Source: Lewinellaceae bacterium
Lineage (GTDB): Bacteria > Bacteroidota > Bacteroidia > Chitinophagales > Saprospiraceae
Direction of reading: 5' to 3'
Assembly (NCBI GenBank): GCA_020636405.1
Contig: JACJXW010000012.1
Span: forward strand, 28,191 to 92,190
Length of the DNA stretch: 64,000 nucleotides
This document shows positions 44,113 to 52,845 of the stretch, piece by piece. How positions within the stretch are numbered: the first letter of the stretch is position 1; each line of letters opens with the position of its first letter. The position numbers and the translations under genes were made by a program. The notes beneath the pieces were generated by a model. The model was not told the origin of the DNA. It ran no database searches and saw only the letters and a program-made list of their open reading frames with translations.

Positions 44113-45537
44113 ATGGCCACAGGCAATAAAAATACCCTCTTCCTCTTAGGGCCTCTGCTCGGGGCCATAGGCTTGCTTGCCTGGTGGCTCACTCATGACC
44201 CGTCACGTCACTTCGAACCTAGTATCCCCGGTATGGATAACCGGCCTGATTCGAGCATTGTGCTGGAAGCCGTAACGATCGGGGAACACTTTCAACGCTT
44301 TTCTACGGATTTCACTCCATTACCGGAAAGCTGGCCACGCTTCCGGGGCGCCGATTTTGACAATATCAGCAAATCCGACATCCCTCTGCTGGATCAATTT
44401 GATGCATCCGGCCCAAAGGTGGTATGGGAAAAAGAATTGGGAGAAGGCCATGCCGGAGCAGCCATCTACCAGGGGGCTGTCTATGTACTGGATTACGACG
44501 AGGAGGCACGCGCCGATGTCCTGCGTTGCTTTGAACTGACGACGGGCAAAGAACTCTGGCGAAGGTGGCACAACATCAACCTGAAGCGCAACCACGGCAT
44601 TTCGCGCACGATCCCCGCCGTTAATGAAAAATACATTCTGGCCATTGGGCCGGCCGGGCATGCCATGTGCCTGGATCGGGCCAGCGGCGATCTGCTCTGG
44701 GGGTTAGACATCGCCCGGGAGTACGGCGCGGAGATACCATTCTGGTATACCGGCCAGTGCCCCCTGCTGCAAGGAGAGGAAGCCATCCTTGCGGCCGGCG
44801 GCAAGGCCCTGCTCATTGGCGTTGATTGCGCCACCGGACAGGTGTTGTGGGAAACGCCCAATGAGAAAGGATGGAAAATGTCGCACTCCTCCGTAATGCC
44901 CTTTGAATTCGCCGGGGCAAAAATGTACGTGTACAGCGCAGTAGGAGGTGTGGCAGGCATTGCCGCCGACGGGCCCCAAAAGGGAAAATTGCTATGGGAA
45001 ACCAACAAATGGAACCACTCAGTGGTGGCTCCTTCTCCCGTGTGCCTGCCCGACGGCAGGATCTTTCTCTCAGCCGGTTATGGGGCGGGCAGCATGTACC
45101 TTCAACTGAGGAAAAACGGAGGGGTGTTCCAAGTGGACATCCTCGCCGAATACGCACCAAAGGACGGGCTTTCCAGCGAGCAACAGACACCTATCTACCA
45201 CGATGGCTACCTGTATGGCATTCTGCCCAAAGATGCCGGTGCACAACGAAATGAACTGGTATGCGTCCATCCGGATAACATCCAACAGGCCGTCTGGTCC
45301 AGCGGCAAATCCCACCGCTTCGGCCTGGGTCCCTACCTGCTGGCAGATAACAAGTTATACATTCTGGACGACCACGCTGTCCTGACTATTGTCAAACCCA
45401 GCAAAACCCAATACGAACAACTCGGCCAGGTACAGCTCTTTGAAGGTTTCGATGCCTGGGCGCCGTTTGCCCTGGCCGACGGATATATGATCCTTAGGGA
45501 TTCGAAGCGGATGATGTGTATCGACCTGAGAAAGTAA
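44113..45537 (+). CDS. Membrane-anchored PQQ-like beta-propeller protein 2
   Basis: I start at the ATG at 44113 (MATGNKNTLFLLGP), which places a membrane helix at residues 8-25; the longer in-frame reading runs back through the stem-loop. The product has 474 residues. The propeller begins around residue 80 with SWPRFRGADFDN and has blades such as ELTTGKELWRRWHN and DCATGQVLWETPNEKG. Presumably it is anchored in the inner membrane with the propeller outside. The NHL-like gene follows after 11 bp. Confidence 0.87.
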   Translation: MATGNKNTLFLLGPLLGAIGLLAWWLTHDPSRHFEPSIPGMDNRPDSSIVLEAVTIGEHFQRFSTDFTPLPESWPRFRGADFDNISKSDIPLLDQFDASGPKVVWEKELGEGHAGAAIYQGAVYVLDYDEEARADVLRCFELTTGKELWRRWHNINLKRNHGISRTIPAVNEKYILAIGPAGHAMCLDRASGDLLWGLDIAREYGAEIPFWYTGQCPLLQGEEAILAAGGKALLIGVDCATGQVLWETPNEKGWKMSHSSVMPFEFAGAKMYVYSAVGGVAGIAADGPQKGKLLWETNKWNHSVVAPSPVCLPDGRIFLSAGYGAGSMYLQLRKNGGVFQVDILAEYAPKDGLSSEQQTPIYHDGYLYGILPKDAGAQRNELVCVHPDNIQQAVWSSGKSHRFGLGPYLLADNKLYILDDHAVLTIVKPSKTQYEQLGQVQLFEGFDAWAPFALADGYMILRDSKRMMCIDLRK

Positions 45538-45548
45538 AATGGAAGATC

Positions 45549-46523
45549 ATGAAAGAAAAAGGGCTTTATATTTTCCTGGCCTCATTAGCGGTGGCCATCG
45601 CGGCCATCATAGTGGCCGACTTCAGTTCGGGTACAGCCGAGAAGGGGCAGGGCAATCCTTATGCCCTGAATATCGAGGAATACAAATCGGTAGACCCCGC
45701 TTTGATCCACTACCGGGAAGTGCGCAACATCCGCCTCCAATGCGAACACCCCAAGGCCATCGCTTATGCCAATGGGCGGTTATATCTCGGCGCCGACTCT
45801 TTTCTACAAACCATAACGCCTGACGGCCGCGAAATACTGAAAGTCTCCCTTCCGGCTTCGCCACAATGCCTCTACCCCTCTGTTGACGGCAATATTTACG
45901 TGGCGTTCCGCTCTCATATCGAAGTACTCGGCCCTACCGGCAAGCCGTCAGCACGCTGGGAGCACATGGGGGAGCAATCCGTCATCACTTCGATAGCCGT
46001 TAAGGATGGCATCCTCTTCGCTGCCGATGCCGGCCAACGCCGCATCGCCAGGTTCTCGGTTGCCGACGGCCAGTTGATGGGGTATTTCGAGGGCAAAAGG
46101 GGGAAAGGGGCTTTCCAGGGTTTTGTCGTTCCCAGCCCCACTTTTGATGTCGCCGTGAACAGCGATGGAGAGCTATGGGCCGTCAACCCCGGGAACCACA
46201 GCTTCGAGCAATATACGAACGACGGAGCACTGCGCACTTATTGGGAGAACCTCTCTCAAACCATCGAGGGCTTCACTGGCTGCTGCAACCCGGCCCACCT
46301 GGCCTTCCTGCCGGACGGGTCGTTCGTAACCAGCGAAAAAAGGCTCGTCCGCATTAAAGTACATCGGCCTTCCGGGGAACTGGCGAGCGTAGTAGCGCCT
46401 CCCGAAAAGTTTGAGGATAATGGTAAAGCACCTGATATCGCTGTATCTCCGGAAGGAATCATTTATGCGCTGGACCTGGACAGAAAAATGGTCCGCGTTT
46501 TTGAGAAAATAGGCGCCTCCTGA
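45549..46523 (+). CDS. Membrane-anchored NHL-like beta-propeller protein
   Basis: With the ATG at 45549 the product has 324 residues and an N-terminal helix (6-25), then a six-bladed NHL-like propeller: HPKAIAYANGRLYLGAD, VDGNIYVAF, DIAVSPEGIIYALD. A distinctive GFTGCCNPAHLAFLPDGSFVTSEK segment with a vicinal cysteine pair lies at about 250. I associate the GCCNP word with a recurrent subfamily, but cannot cite its role. The cysteine pair could be a redox or metal site facing the periplasm. Gap to the next gene is 40 bp. Confidence 0.85.
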   Translation: MKEKGLYIFLASLAVAIAAIIVADFSSGTAEKGQGNPYALNIEEYKSVDPALIHYREVRNIRLQCEHPKAIAYANGRLYLGADSFLQTITPDGREILKVSLPASPQCLYPSVDGNIYVAFRSHIEVLGPTGKPSARWEHMGEQSVITSIAVKDGILFAADAGQRRIARFSVADGQLMGYFEGKRGKGAFQGFVVPSPTFDVAVNSDGELWAVNPGNHSFEQYTNDGALRTYWENLSQTIEGFTGCCNPAHLAFLPDGSFVTSEKRLVRIKVHRPSGELASVVAPPEKFEDNGKAPDIAVSPEGIIYALDLDRKMVRVFEKIGAS

Positions 46524-46563
46524 GGAATTGAGGTGAATACCATAGCTAAGAAAAAAGGCAATT

Positions 46564-46806
46564 ATGAACCGAAGGGCATTCTTTGAGCATTCGGGCAGGT
46601 GGTTTTCCGCTACAATATTGGCCTTACTGGGTGGATACATCATCCTGGAAAGGGAGGTCAGCCCACCGGCATCCTGCGAGGCAAACGCCCGGTGTGGACA
46701 GTGCCGGCAATTCAGTGGTTGCACAAAGCCAAAGGCAGTCGAATACCGGCCATCGCCAGAACGCCCTGGTGTACCCACCAAAAAACAGGACTATGGAAAA
46801 AAATAG
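46564..46806 (+). CDS. Small twin-arginine, four-cysteine protein
   Basis: At 80 residues this is easy to miss. It opens NRRAFFEHSG (R3-R4), parallel to NRRDFLESG in the next gene, followed by a hydrophobic helix (14-28). Then come C38-x5-C44-x2-C47-x5-C53 and a basic tail. The pattern suggests a Tat-exported or membrane-anchored protein that binds a small Fe-S cluster or another metal; no family is recognised. Its last 14 bp overlap the start of the ferredoxin gene, which supports coupled translation and a real gene. Confidence 0.7.
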   Translation: MNRRAFFEHSGRWFSATILALLGGYIILEREVSPPASCEANARCGQCRQFSGCTKPKAVEYRPSPERPGVPTKKQDYGKK

Positions 46807-47359
46807 ATCCTACAACCGGCGGGATTTTCTCGAAAGTGGAATGCGCCTGAGCCTGGCCCTGGCAGTAGGAGCCGTCGGCGGGCTGGCCATCGGGAAAGCT
46901 ACGGCAAGCGAGTGGGTATGGCAGATCGACCCTTTTGCCTGTACCCAGTGCGGGCGCTGTGCCGACGAGTGCGTCCTGTCTCCCTCGGCGGTAAAGTGCG
47001 TACATGCGTTCGACCTCTGTGGGTATTGCGACCTGTGCGGCGGGTACCTCATTCCGGGGGCCAACGGACTGAATACCGGAGCGGAGAACCAGTTGTGCCC
47101 CACTTCGGCCATTCACAGGAAATACATCGAAGACCCCTATTTCGAATACGTCATTGAAGAGGACTTGTGCATCGGGTGTTCGAAATGCGTAAAGGGCTGT
47201 GCTTCTTTCGGCAATGGTTCGCTGCACCTGCAGATCAAACACGATCTGTGCAAAAACTGCAACGAATGCTCCATTGCCCGGCTTTGCCCTTCCGACGCCA
47301 TAAAACGGGTGCCGGCCAGCACCCCTTACCTGGTCAAAGGCGGTTTTATAGAACCATAA
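46793..47359 (+). CDS. Tat-exported polyferredoxin, NapG-like
   Basis: The ATG at 46793 gives 188 residues and a proper twin-arginine leader: R9-R10 in NRRDFLESG and a hydrophobic stretch to about residue 38. The mature part contains four cysteine groups able to hold up to four [4Fe-4S] clusters: C50-x2-C53-x2-C56-x3-C60, LCGYCDLC, LCIGCSKCVKGC and LCKNCNECSIARLCP. This is the layout of NapG, the periplasmic partner of membrane NapH. The longer frame starting at 46583 is in the wrong register of the upstream gene and was not used. The NapH-like gene follows after 15 bp. Confidence 0.9.
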   Translation: MEKNRSYNRRDFLESGMRLSLALAVGAVGGLAIGKATASEWVWQIDPFACTQCGRCADECVLSPSAVKCVHAFDLCGYCDLCGGYLIPGANGLNTGAENQLCPTSAIHRKYIEDPYFEYVIEEDLCIGCSKCVKGCASFGNGSLHLQIKHDLCKNCNECSIARLCPSDAIKRVPASTPYLVKGGFIEP

Positions 47360-47374
47360 TCCGATATACCAATA

Positions 47375-48649
47375 ATGTCAAAGCGGATAAGAACAGGATT
47401 GGCCTTTTTGCTTTCGTTTTTTGAAAGCATGAGCTATGCACAGCAGCGGTTCCCTCGTCCGGAGTTCGAATCGGGCTATGTACAACCCGCTCCTGAACTC
47501 CCAGCCCCGCGATTGCTGTCCTTGGAATACCTCGATGTGCTGGTGCTCCTGCTGGTATTGGTATTGGCCTCCTGGTTCATTTACGAGAAAAGGTCTCGCC
47601 GGGGCATATTATGGCTCTCTGTATTCTCACTGGCCTATTTCGGTTTCTATCGCGAGGGTTGTATTTGTGCGGTCGGTTCTGTTCAGAATGTTACCCTGGC
47701 CTTATTCAACCCGGAATACGCCATCCCCTTTACCGCTCTGGCCTTTTTCCTGATCCCGCTGGCTTTTACCTTGTTTCATGGCCGAACCTTCTGCGCTGCA
47801 GCCTGCCCGCTCGGTGTAGCACAGGACCTTCTGGTGGCCAGGCCCGTGGCGCTTTCTGCCGGCGTCAGCAAAGCCCTGGGAGTCCTTCCCTACCTCTATC
47901 TGGGGCTGGCTGTTTTGTTCGCAGCAACAGGTACGGAATTCATCATATGCCGGTATGACCCCTATGTAGGGTTTTTCCGGCTGGACGCCAGTTTCGTCAT
48001 GGTCGTCCTGGGCATCGGATTCCTGCTGCTCGGGTTATTCATAGCCCGGCCGTATTGCCGTTTTCTCTGCCCGTACGGGGTTTTATTGGGATGGATGTCC
48101 AGATTTTCAAAAAGGCACCTGAGCATTACCCCGGCGGAATGTATCGATTGTAAACTGTGTGCCAAATCCTGCCCTTTCGACGCCATTGAGCCCCCGACAG
48201 GTTATCAACAGGTAGAAATGCGGGAAAGCAATACCCGGCGGTTCCTCCTTTATACGCTGCTCCTCCCGGTTTTCATACTTGTCGGCGGCTTCCTGGGTGG
48301 GAAGTCCCATGTCTTCCTGTCCAGCGCCCATCCCGACGTACACCTGGCAGAGCTGTTGATCAACCAGCCTGAACTAAAGAACGACCCGGGCCATATCGAT
48401 GTACAGACATTTCTGGCTTCCGGAAAAACAATGGAAGCGCTGGTAGAGGACGCCCGGGCTGTCAGGCGGGCATTTTACCGCGGATCTACGATCCTGGGTG
48501 CATTTATGGGCCTGGTGGTAGGGCTGATGCTCCTCGGCCAGGTAGCCTTCCGGGAGAGGAAGGATTTTGAGCCCAACAAGAGTCATTGTTTCAGCTGCGG
48601 GCGCTGTATGGATTACTGCCCGGTCGGACAAGAACGGAAGACTACATGA
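47375..48649 (+). CDS. Membrane [4Fe-4S] protein, NapH-like
   Basis: The 424-residue protein has a signal-like N-terminus, then about six membrane helices. Motifs in order: CICAVG, FCAAACPLG, CRFLCPYG (both membrane-edge cysteine motifs typical of NapH/NosR), CIDCKLCAKSCPF (ferredoxin) and a second C-terminal group CFSCGRCMDYCPVG. NapH-type proteins oxidise quinol and pass electrons to a NapG-like ferredoxin. Compared with NapH, it has an extra periplasmic segment and the second terminal ferredoxin motif. Its stop overlaps the next ATG (ATGA). Confidence 0.9.
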   Translation: MSKRIRTGLAFLLSFFESMSYAQQRFPRPEFESGYVQPAPELPAPRLLSLEYLDVLVLLLVLVLASWFIYEKRSRRGILWLSVFSLAYFGFYREGCICAVGSVQNVTLALFNPEYAIPFTALAFFLIPLAFTLFHGRTFCAAACPLGVAQDLLVARPVALSAGVSKALGVLPYLYLGLAVLFAATGTEFIICRYDPYVGFFRLDASFVMVVLGIGFLLLGLFIARPYCRFLCPYGVLLGWMSRFSKRHLSITPAECIDCKLCAKSCPFDAIEPPTGYQQVEMRESNTRRFLLYTLLLPVFILVGGFLGGKSHVFLSSAHPDVHLAELLINQPELKNDPGHIDVQTFLASGKTMEALVEDARAVRRAFYRGSTILGAFMGLVVGLMLLGQVAFRERKDFEPNKSHCFSCGRCMDYCPVGQERKTT

Positions 48650-50496
48650 ATAAGGAACAGAAAATAAAGCTTTTTTCAAACCTGGCAACTGGCGCTGCCA
48701 TAGCAGGTATATTCATCGCTACCCTGCTGTTGTTCAACTACCTGCAGATCAGCCGTGCGGGCCCGTTGGAAAGCTCCGCTATGGAAGCTTTGCTGGACCG
48801 CCTGGAAGAAGACCCCAACGACGAATCTCTGAAAACCGAGATCAGAAACCTGGACCTGCTTGCGCGAAAAGCTTTTTTCAATAACCAGTGGCAGGTGAAC
48901 ACCGGAGCTTTATTGTTGCTGATCTGCACGGTCATTTTCGGGATTTCCCTGAATATGCTCAACAGCCTGAAGTCAAAAATTGAAGTGCCGGAACAAGGAG
49001 AACCGGACGTACAGCTGGCGAGAAAACTATCCCAACGCGGAATAATAGCAACCGCCGCCGTGCTGGCCCTCCTGGCGTTGGGAGCTTCTTACCTCACTAA
49101 TGGCCACCTGCACCGTTTTACTGCCGTTGGAGAGGATGCCCGGGCTGTTCCTTTAGAGGAAATCGAGATCATTGAGGCCGCCTCTGCCATTACTGGCAGC
49201 CAGGCTGGCGCAAATGAAATTCCTGATAGGCCGGTTGAACCGGCCAGTAACGGTGAATCTATGGATTCGGCAATGGTATCTTCAGCCAATCAAACCGGGG
49301 AAGAACAAATGGCGATTACCCCGGTAAATTATCCCAGTGCGACAAGTATCCTGCAGCAGCATGGAGCCTTCAGAGGGCCCTTCGGCAATGGTGTTTCCTA
49401 TCACAAGAATATTCCTACAGAATGGAACGGGGCAGCAGGGCTCCATGTACTCTGGAAAGCCCTATTAGCTGGTGGAGGGAACAACTCGCCCATCCTCTGG
49501 GGCGACCGGCTTTTCCTGGCCGCCACTACCCGAAACAGCAAAATTGTCTATTGTTACAACCGGTTTTCCGGGGCCTTGCTGTGGCAGAAGGCTATAGAGA
49601 ATGTGCCCGGCTCACCACCTGCCCCGCCCAAAACAACAGATGATACCGGGTTGTCCGCACCTACGCTTACTACCGACGGCATAAGGGTTTACGCCATTTT
49701 TGCCACCGGCGATGTAACAGCACTGGGCCTGTCCGGCAAAATAGCCTGGGCCCGAAACCTGGGTATTCCCGACAACCACTACGGCCACGCCTCCTCCCTG
49801 CAAACCTGGCAGGGGAAATTGTTCGTGCAGTACGATACCAATAAAGGCAGCAAAGTCATGGCCCTCGATTGCAGTTCCGGAGCAACGCTCTGGGAAACGA
49901 ACCGCAAAGTAAAAATATCCTGGACTTCGCCTATCCTGATTCCTGCCGGAAATACCTATCAGTTGGTATTGTCCGCCGACCCGCTGGTTGCCGCTTATGA
50001 TACGGATACCGGAAAAGAATTGTGGAGCGTCAATTGCATGATGGGAGAGGTTGGCCCCTCCCCCGCCTTTGGCAGCGGGCTGGTGTTTGCCGCTAACGAA
50101 TATGCCCGCCTGGCCGCCATCCGGCCCGAAGGCGCAGGGGCGATCGTATGGGAAACAGATGAATACCTGCCTGAAGTGGCCAGCCCGGTAACCGCCGACG
50201 GGCTGTTGTACGTCGCCACCAGCTATGGCGTAGTGGCCTGCTACGATGCAAAAAATGGAACCAAATACTGGGAACACGAATGCGATGCCGGTTTTTATGC
50301 TTCTCCGGTGATCGCCGATGGGAAGTTATACGCGCTGGACAGGGAAGGCGTAATGCACATCTTCCACCATGGAAAAGAGAAGCAACTGATAAGCGAACCG
50401 CAGCTGGGTGAAAAGACGGTAGCCACTCCGGCTTTCGCCAATGGCAGGATCTACCTGCGGGGAGAAAAACATTTGTATTGCATAGGAACCGAATAG
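48646..50496 (+). CDS. Membrane-anchored PQQ-like beta-propeller protein 3
   Basis: From the ATG at 48646, which overlaps the NapH-like stop by 4 bp, the product is 616 residues. There are three likely membrane helices: about 15-35, 85-105 and 130-150. A disordered, acidic linker (about 165-225) is followed by a propeller from about 240 with GAFRGPFGNG and blades such as AYDTDTGKELWSVNCMMG and CYDAKNGTKYWEHECDAG. It differs from the other propellers by its multi-helix base. Tight coupling to the NapH-like gene suggests a physical complex. Confidence 0.87.
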   Translation: MNKEQKIKLFSNLATGAAIAGIFIATLLLFNYLQISRAGPLESSAMEALLDRLEEDPNDESLKTEIRNLDLLARKAFFNNQWQVNTGALLLLICTVIFGISLNMLNSLKSKIEVPEQGEPDVQLARKLSQRGIIATAAVLALLALGASYLTNGHLHRFTAVGEDARAVPLEEIEIIEAASAITGSQAGANEIPDRPVEPASNGESMDSAMVSSANQTGEEQMAITPVNYPSATSILQQHGAFRGPFGNGVSYHKNIPTEWNGAAGLHVLWKALLAGGGNNSPILWGDRLFLAATTRNSKIVYCYNRFSGALLWQKAIENVPGSPPAPPKTTDDTGLSAPTLTTDGIRVYAIFATGDVTALGLSGKIAWARNLGIPDNHYGHASSLQTWQGKLFVQYDTNKGSKVMALDCSSGATLWETNRKVKISWTSPILIPAGNTYQLVLSADPLVAAYDTDTGKELWSVNCMMGEVGPSPAFGSGLVFAANEYARLAAIRPEGAGAIVWETDEYLPEVASPVTADGLLYVATSYGVVACYDAKNGTKYWEHECDAGFYASPVIADGKLYALDREGVMHIFHHGKEKQLISEPQLGEKTVATPAFANGRIYLRGEKHLYCIGTE

Positions 50497-50498
50497 CC

Positions 50499-52838
50499 AT
50501 GAAGATAGATTTTCGCGACATCGACCGGATCATCGAGCAGGAAGGCAGGGAAAGGCGTTTTGTCCTGCCTATCCTACAGGCTATACAAAACAAATACAAC
50601 TACCTTCCCGAAGCGGCGCTGCGGCGGGTTTGCGCGCATACGCAGATCACTCCGCAACAGATCATCAGTGTGGCGAGTTTTTATACTCAGTTCCGGCTTT
50701 ACGAGGCCGGGGAGCACATCATAAAAGTATGCAAGGGTACAGCCTGCCACGTCAAAGGGTCCGAACTGGTGTACGACGCCCTCAGCCGCAGGCTAAAGCT
50801 GAAGGAAGGAGAACATACCGACACATCAGGCGCCTATACCCTGGAAAAGGTCCATTGCCTGGGATGTTGTGCATTGGCGCCGGTGGTACAAATCGATTCC
50901 GTTACCTATCCTCACCTCAATTCCAGCAAGGCCGAAAGCATTTTATCTGATTTTGAACAATGGAGCAGGAAGAAAAAGATCCGCAGGCCTGCAAAAACAG
51001 TAGATCGTCCGGAAGGAGAAATAAGGATAACGCTGGATTCCTGCTGTGTGGCCAGCGGCAGTGCTGCTGTTAAGGAAGCCGTAGAAAAGACCGTGGCGGA
51101 AGAAGGGCTTAACGTCCGCTTCAAACAGGTCAGTTGTGTGGGCATGTGCGGGCAGGTGCCGGTCGTGGAAGTGGCGCCCGAAGGCAAGGCGCCCCATTTG
51201 TACGCCCGGGTTCAGGCCGGAGATATCCGGCCCATCCTGGAAAAACATTTTCAGCCCCGGCGCCTGATCGACCGGTTGAAGGTAAATGTTTTCAAAATGA
51301 TCGAAGGCATTCAGGAAGAAAGCCCGGGCAGTGCCCCGGAACGCCTTCTTCTGGACGCCAAAGACAAACAGGTGGCCTCTTTCCTGGGCCATCAGGTGCC
51401 CATAGCTACTGAATTCCGGGGAAGTATTGACCCAATGGATATCGATGAATACATACGCCGGGGTGGCTTTACGGCCTTGAAAAAATGCCTGGAAACAAAA
51501 ACGCCGGCTGCCGTGGTGGAGGAAGTCAAAAAAAGCGGCATGCGGGGGCGAGGCGGCGCCGGCTTCCCAACGGGGGGGAAGTGGGAAATGCTCGCCGCTC
51601 AGAAAAAAAGGCCCAAATACATCATTTGCAACGGCGACGAAGGCGACCCGGGGGCTTTCATGGACCGGATGCTGCTGGAATCCTACCCCTATCGGGTCAT
51701 CGAAGGGATGCTCATCGGCGCTTACGCCACCGGAGCGTCAGAAGGATATTTTTACATTCGCGCCGAATATCCGGATGCCGCCGGCAGGATACGACAGGCA
51801 TTGAAGATCTGCCTGGAGCGGGGATGGGTTGGCGAAAATATACAAGGCACAGATTTCAGCTGCCGGCTTCAGGTCTACGAAGGAGCTGGCGCCTTCGTAT
51901 GCGGTGAAGAGACAGCGTTGATCAACTCCATCGAAGGCGATCGGGGGTTCCCCCGCATTCGCCCCCCCTATCCGGTAGAAGAAGGCCTGTGGGGCCAACC
52001 TACTTTGGTGAACAATACCGAGACTTTTGCCCAGATCCCCTTCATCCTGCAGCACGGGGCCGGCCGGTTCAACACCATCGGCACCGCATCCAGCAAAGGC
52101 ACCAAAGTATTCTCTCTGACTGGAAAGGTCTTGCAGGGTGGCCTGATCGAAGTGCCCATGGGGACGACCATCCGCCAGATCGTGGAAGACATCGGAGGAG
52201 GGATACCAAACGGACGGAAATTCAAGGCCGTTCAGATCGGCGGGCCATCCGGAGGATGCCTGCCTGCCAGCCTCGCAGATATCCCGGTAGATTATGAGTC
52301 GCTCCGGGAAGCCGGCGCCATCATGGGCTCGGGTGGGCTGGTCGTACTTGATGATACCGATTGCATGGTCGATATAGCCCAGTATTTTCTGTCCTTCACT
52401 CAAAGCGAGTCTTGCGGAAAATGCACTTTCTGCCGCATCGGCACCAAAAGAATGGCCGATATCCTGGACAGGATCTGCTCGGGAAGCGGAAAAATGAAAG
52501 ACCTGGAAGAACTGGAAATGCTATCGGGCTGGACCTCGAAGGGGAGCCTCTGCGGCCTGGGCAAAACAGCCCCAAAACCGGTATCCACCACGTTGCAGCA
52601 CTTCCGCCATGAATATGAAGAACACATCAACGGAAGGTGTCCGGCCGGCAAATGTAAAAGCCTGATCACCTATTCCATCAATGAAAAGTGTATAGGATGC
52701 ACCATCTGCGCACAAAAATGCCCAACGGACGCCATCGCTTTCCGCCCTCATGAAAGACACGAGATAAATATGGAGCTGTGTATACGCTGTAACAATTGCC
52801 GCGAAGTATGTCCATACGAAGCAGTGGAAGTTCAATAG
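50499..52838 (+). CDS. NuoE-NuoF fusion NADH diaphorase with terminal ferredoxin domain
   Basis: The ATG at 50499 gives 779 residues. Order of domains: NuoE-like [2Fe-2S] thioredoxin fold with C78, C83, C120, C124; a second thioredoxin-like domain with C182-C183 and C213-x3-C217; the NuoF FMN/NADH core with RGRGGAGFPTGGKW (near 349), GDEGDPGAFMDR and YEGAGAFVCGEETALI; an SLBB-like region; the [4Fe-4S] site C639-x2-C642-x2-C645; and two C-terminal ferredoxin motifs. This is the plan of HydB/HndC and formate dehydrogenase beta subunits. It should oxidise or reduce NAD(H) in the cytoplasm. In the second [2Fe-2S] domain the usual first cysteine position is T178. Not complex I: no other nuo genes are near. 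Confidence 0.92.
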   Translation: MKIDFRDIDRIIEQEGRERRFVLPILQAIQNKYNYLPEAALRRVCAHTQITPQQIISVASFYTQFRLYEAGEHIIKVCKGTACHVKGSELVYDALSRRLKLKEGEHTDTSGAYTLEKVHCLGCCALAPVVQIDSVTYPHLNSSKAESILSDFEQWSRKKKIRRPAKTVDRPEGEIRITLDSCCVASGSAAVKEAVEKTVAEEGLNVRFKQVSCVGMCGQVPVVEVAPEGKAPHLYARVQAGDIRPILEKHFQPRRLIDRLKVNVFKMIEGIQEESPGSAPERLLLDAKDKQVASFLGHQVPIATEFRGSIDPMDIDEYIRRGGFTALKKCLETKTPAAVVEEVKKSGMRGRGGAGFPTGGKWEMLAAQKKRPKYIICNGDEGDPGAFMDRMLLESYPYRVIEGMLIGAYATGASEGYFYIRAEYPDAAGRIRQALKICLERGWVGENIQGTDFSCRLQVYEGAGAFVCGEETALINSIEGDRGFPRIRPPYPVEEGLWGQPTLVNNTETFAQIPFILQHGAGRFNTIGTASSKGTKVFSLTGKVLQGGLIEVPMGTTIRQIVEDIGGGIPNGRKFKAVQIGGPSGGCLPASLADIPVDYESLREAGAIMGSGGLVVLDDTDCMVDIAQYFLSFTQSESCGKCTFCRIGTKRMADILDRICSGSGKMKDLEELEMLSGWTSKGSLCGLGKTAPKPVSTTLQHFRHEYEEHINGRCPAGKCKSLITYSINEKCIGCTICAQKCPTDAIAFRPHERHEINMELCIRCNNCREVCPYEAVEVQ

Positions 52839-52845
52839 ATAAACT

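Noticed and set aside
46793..48649. Nitrate or nitrous oxide reductase system (nap/nos)
   Set aside because: NapG/NapH-like proteins are present, but there is no NapA, NapB, NosZ or maturation gene in the neighbourhood.
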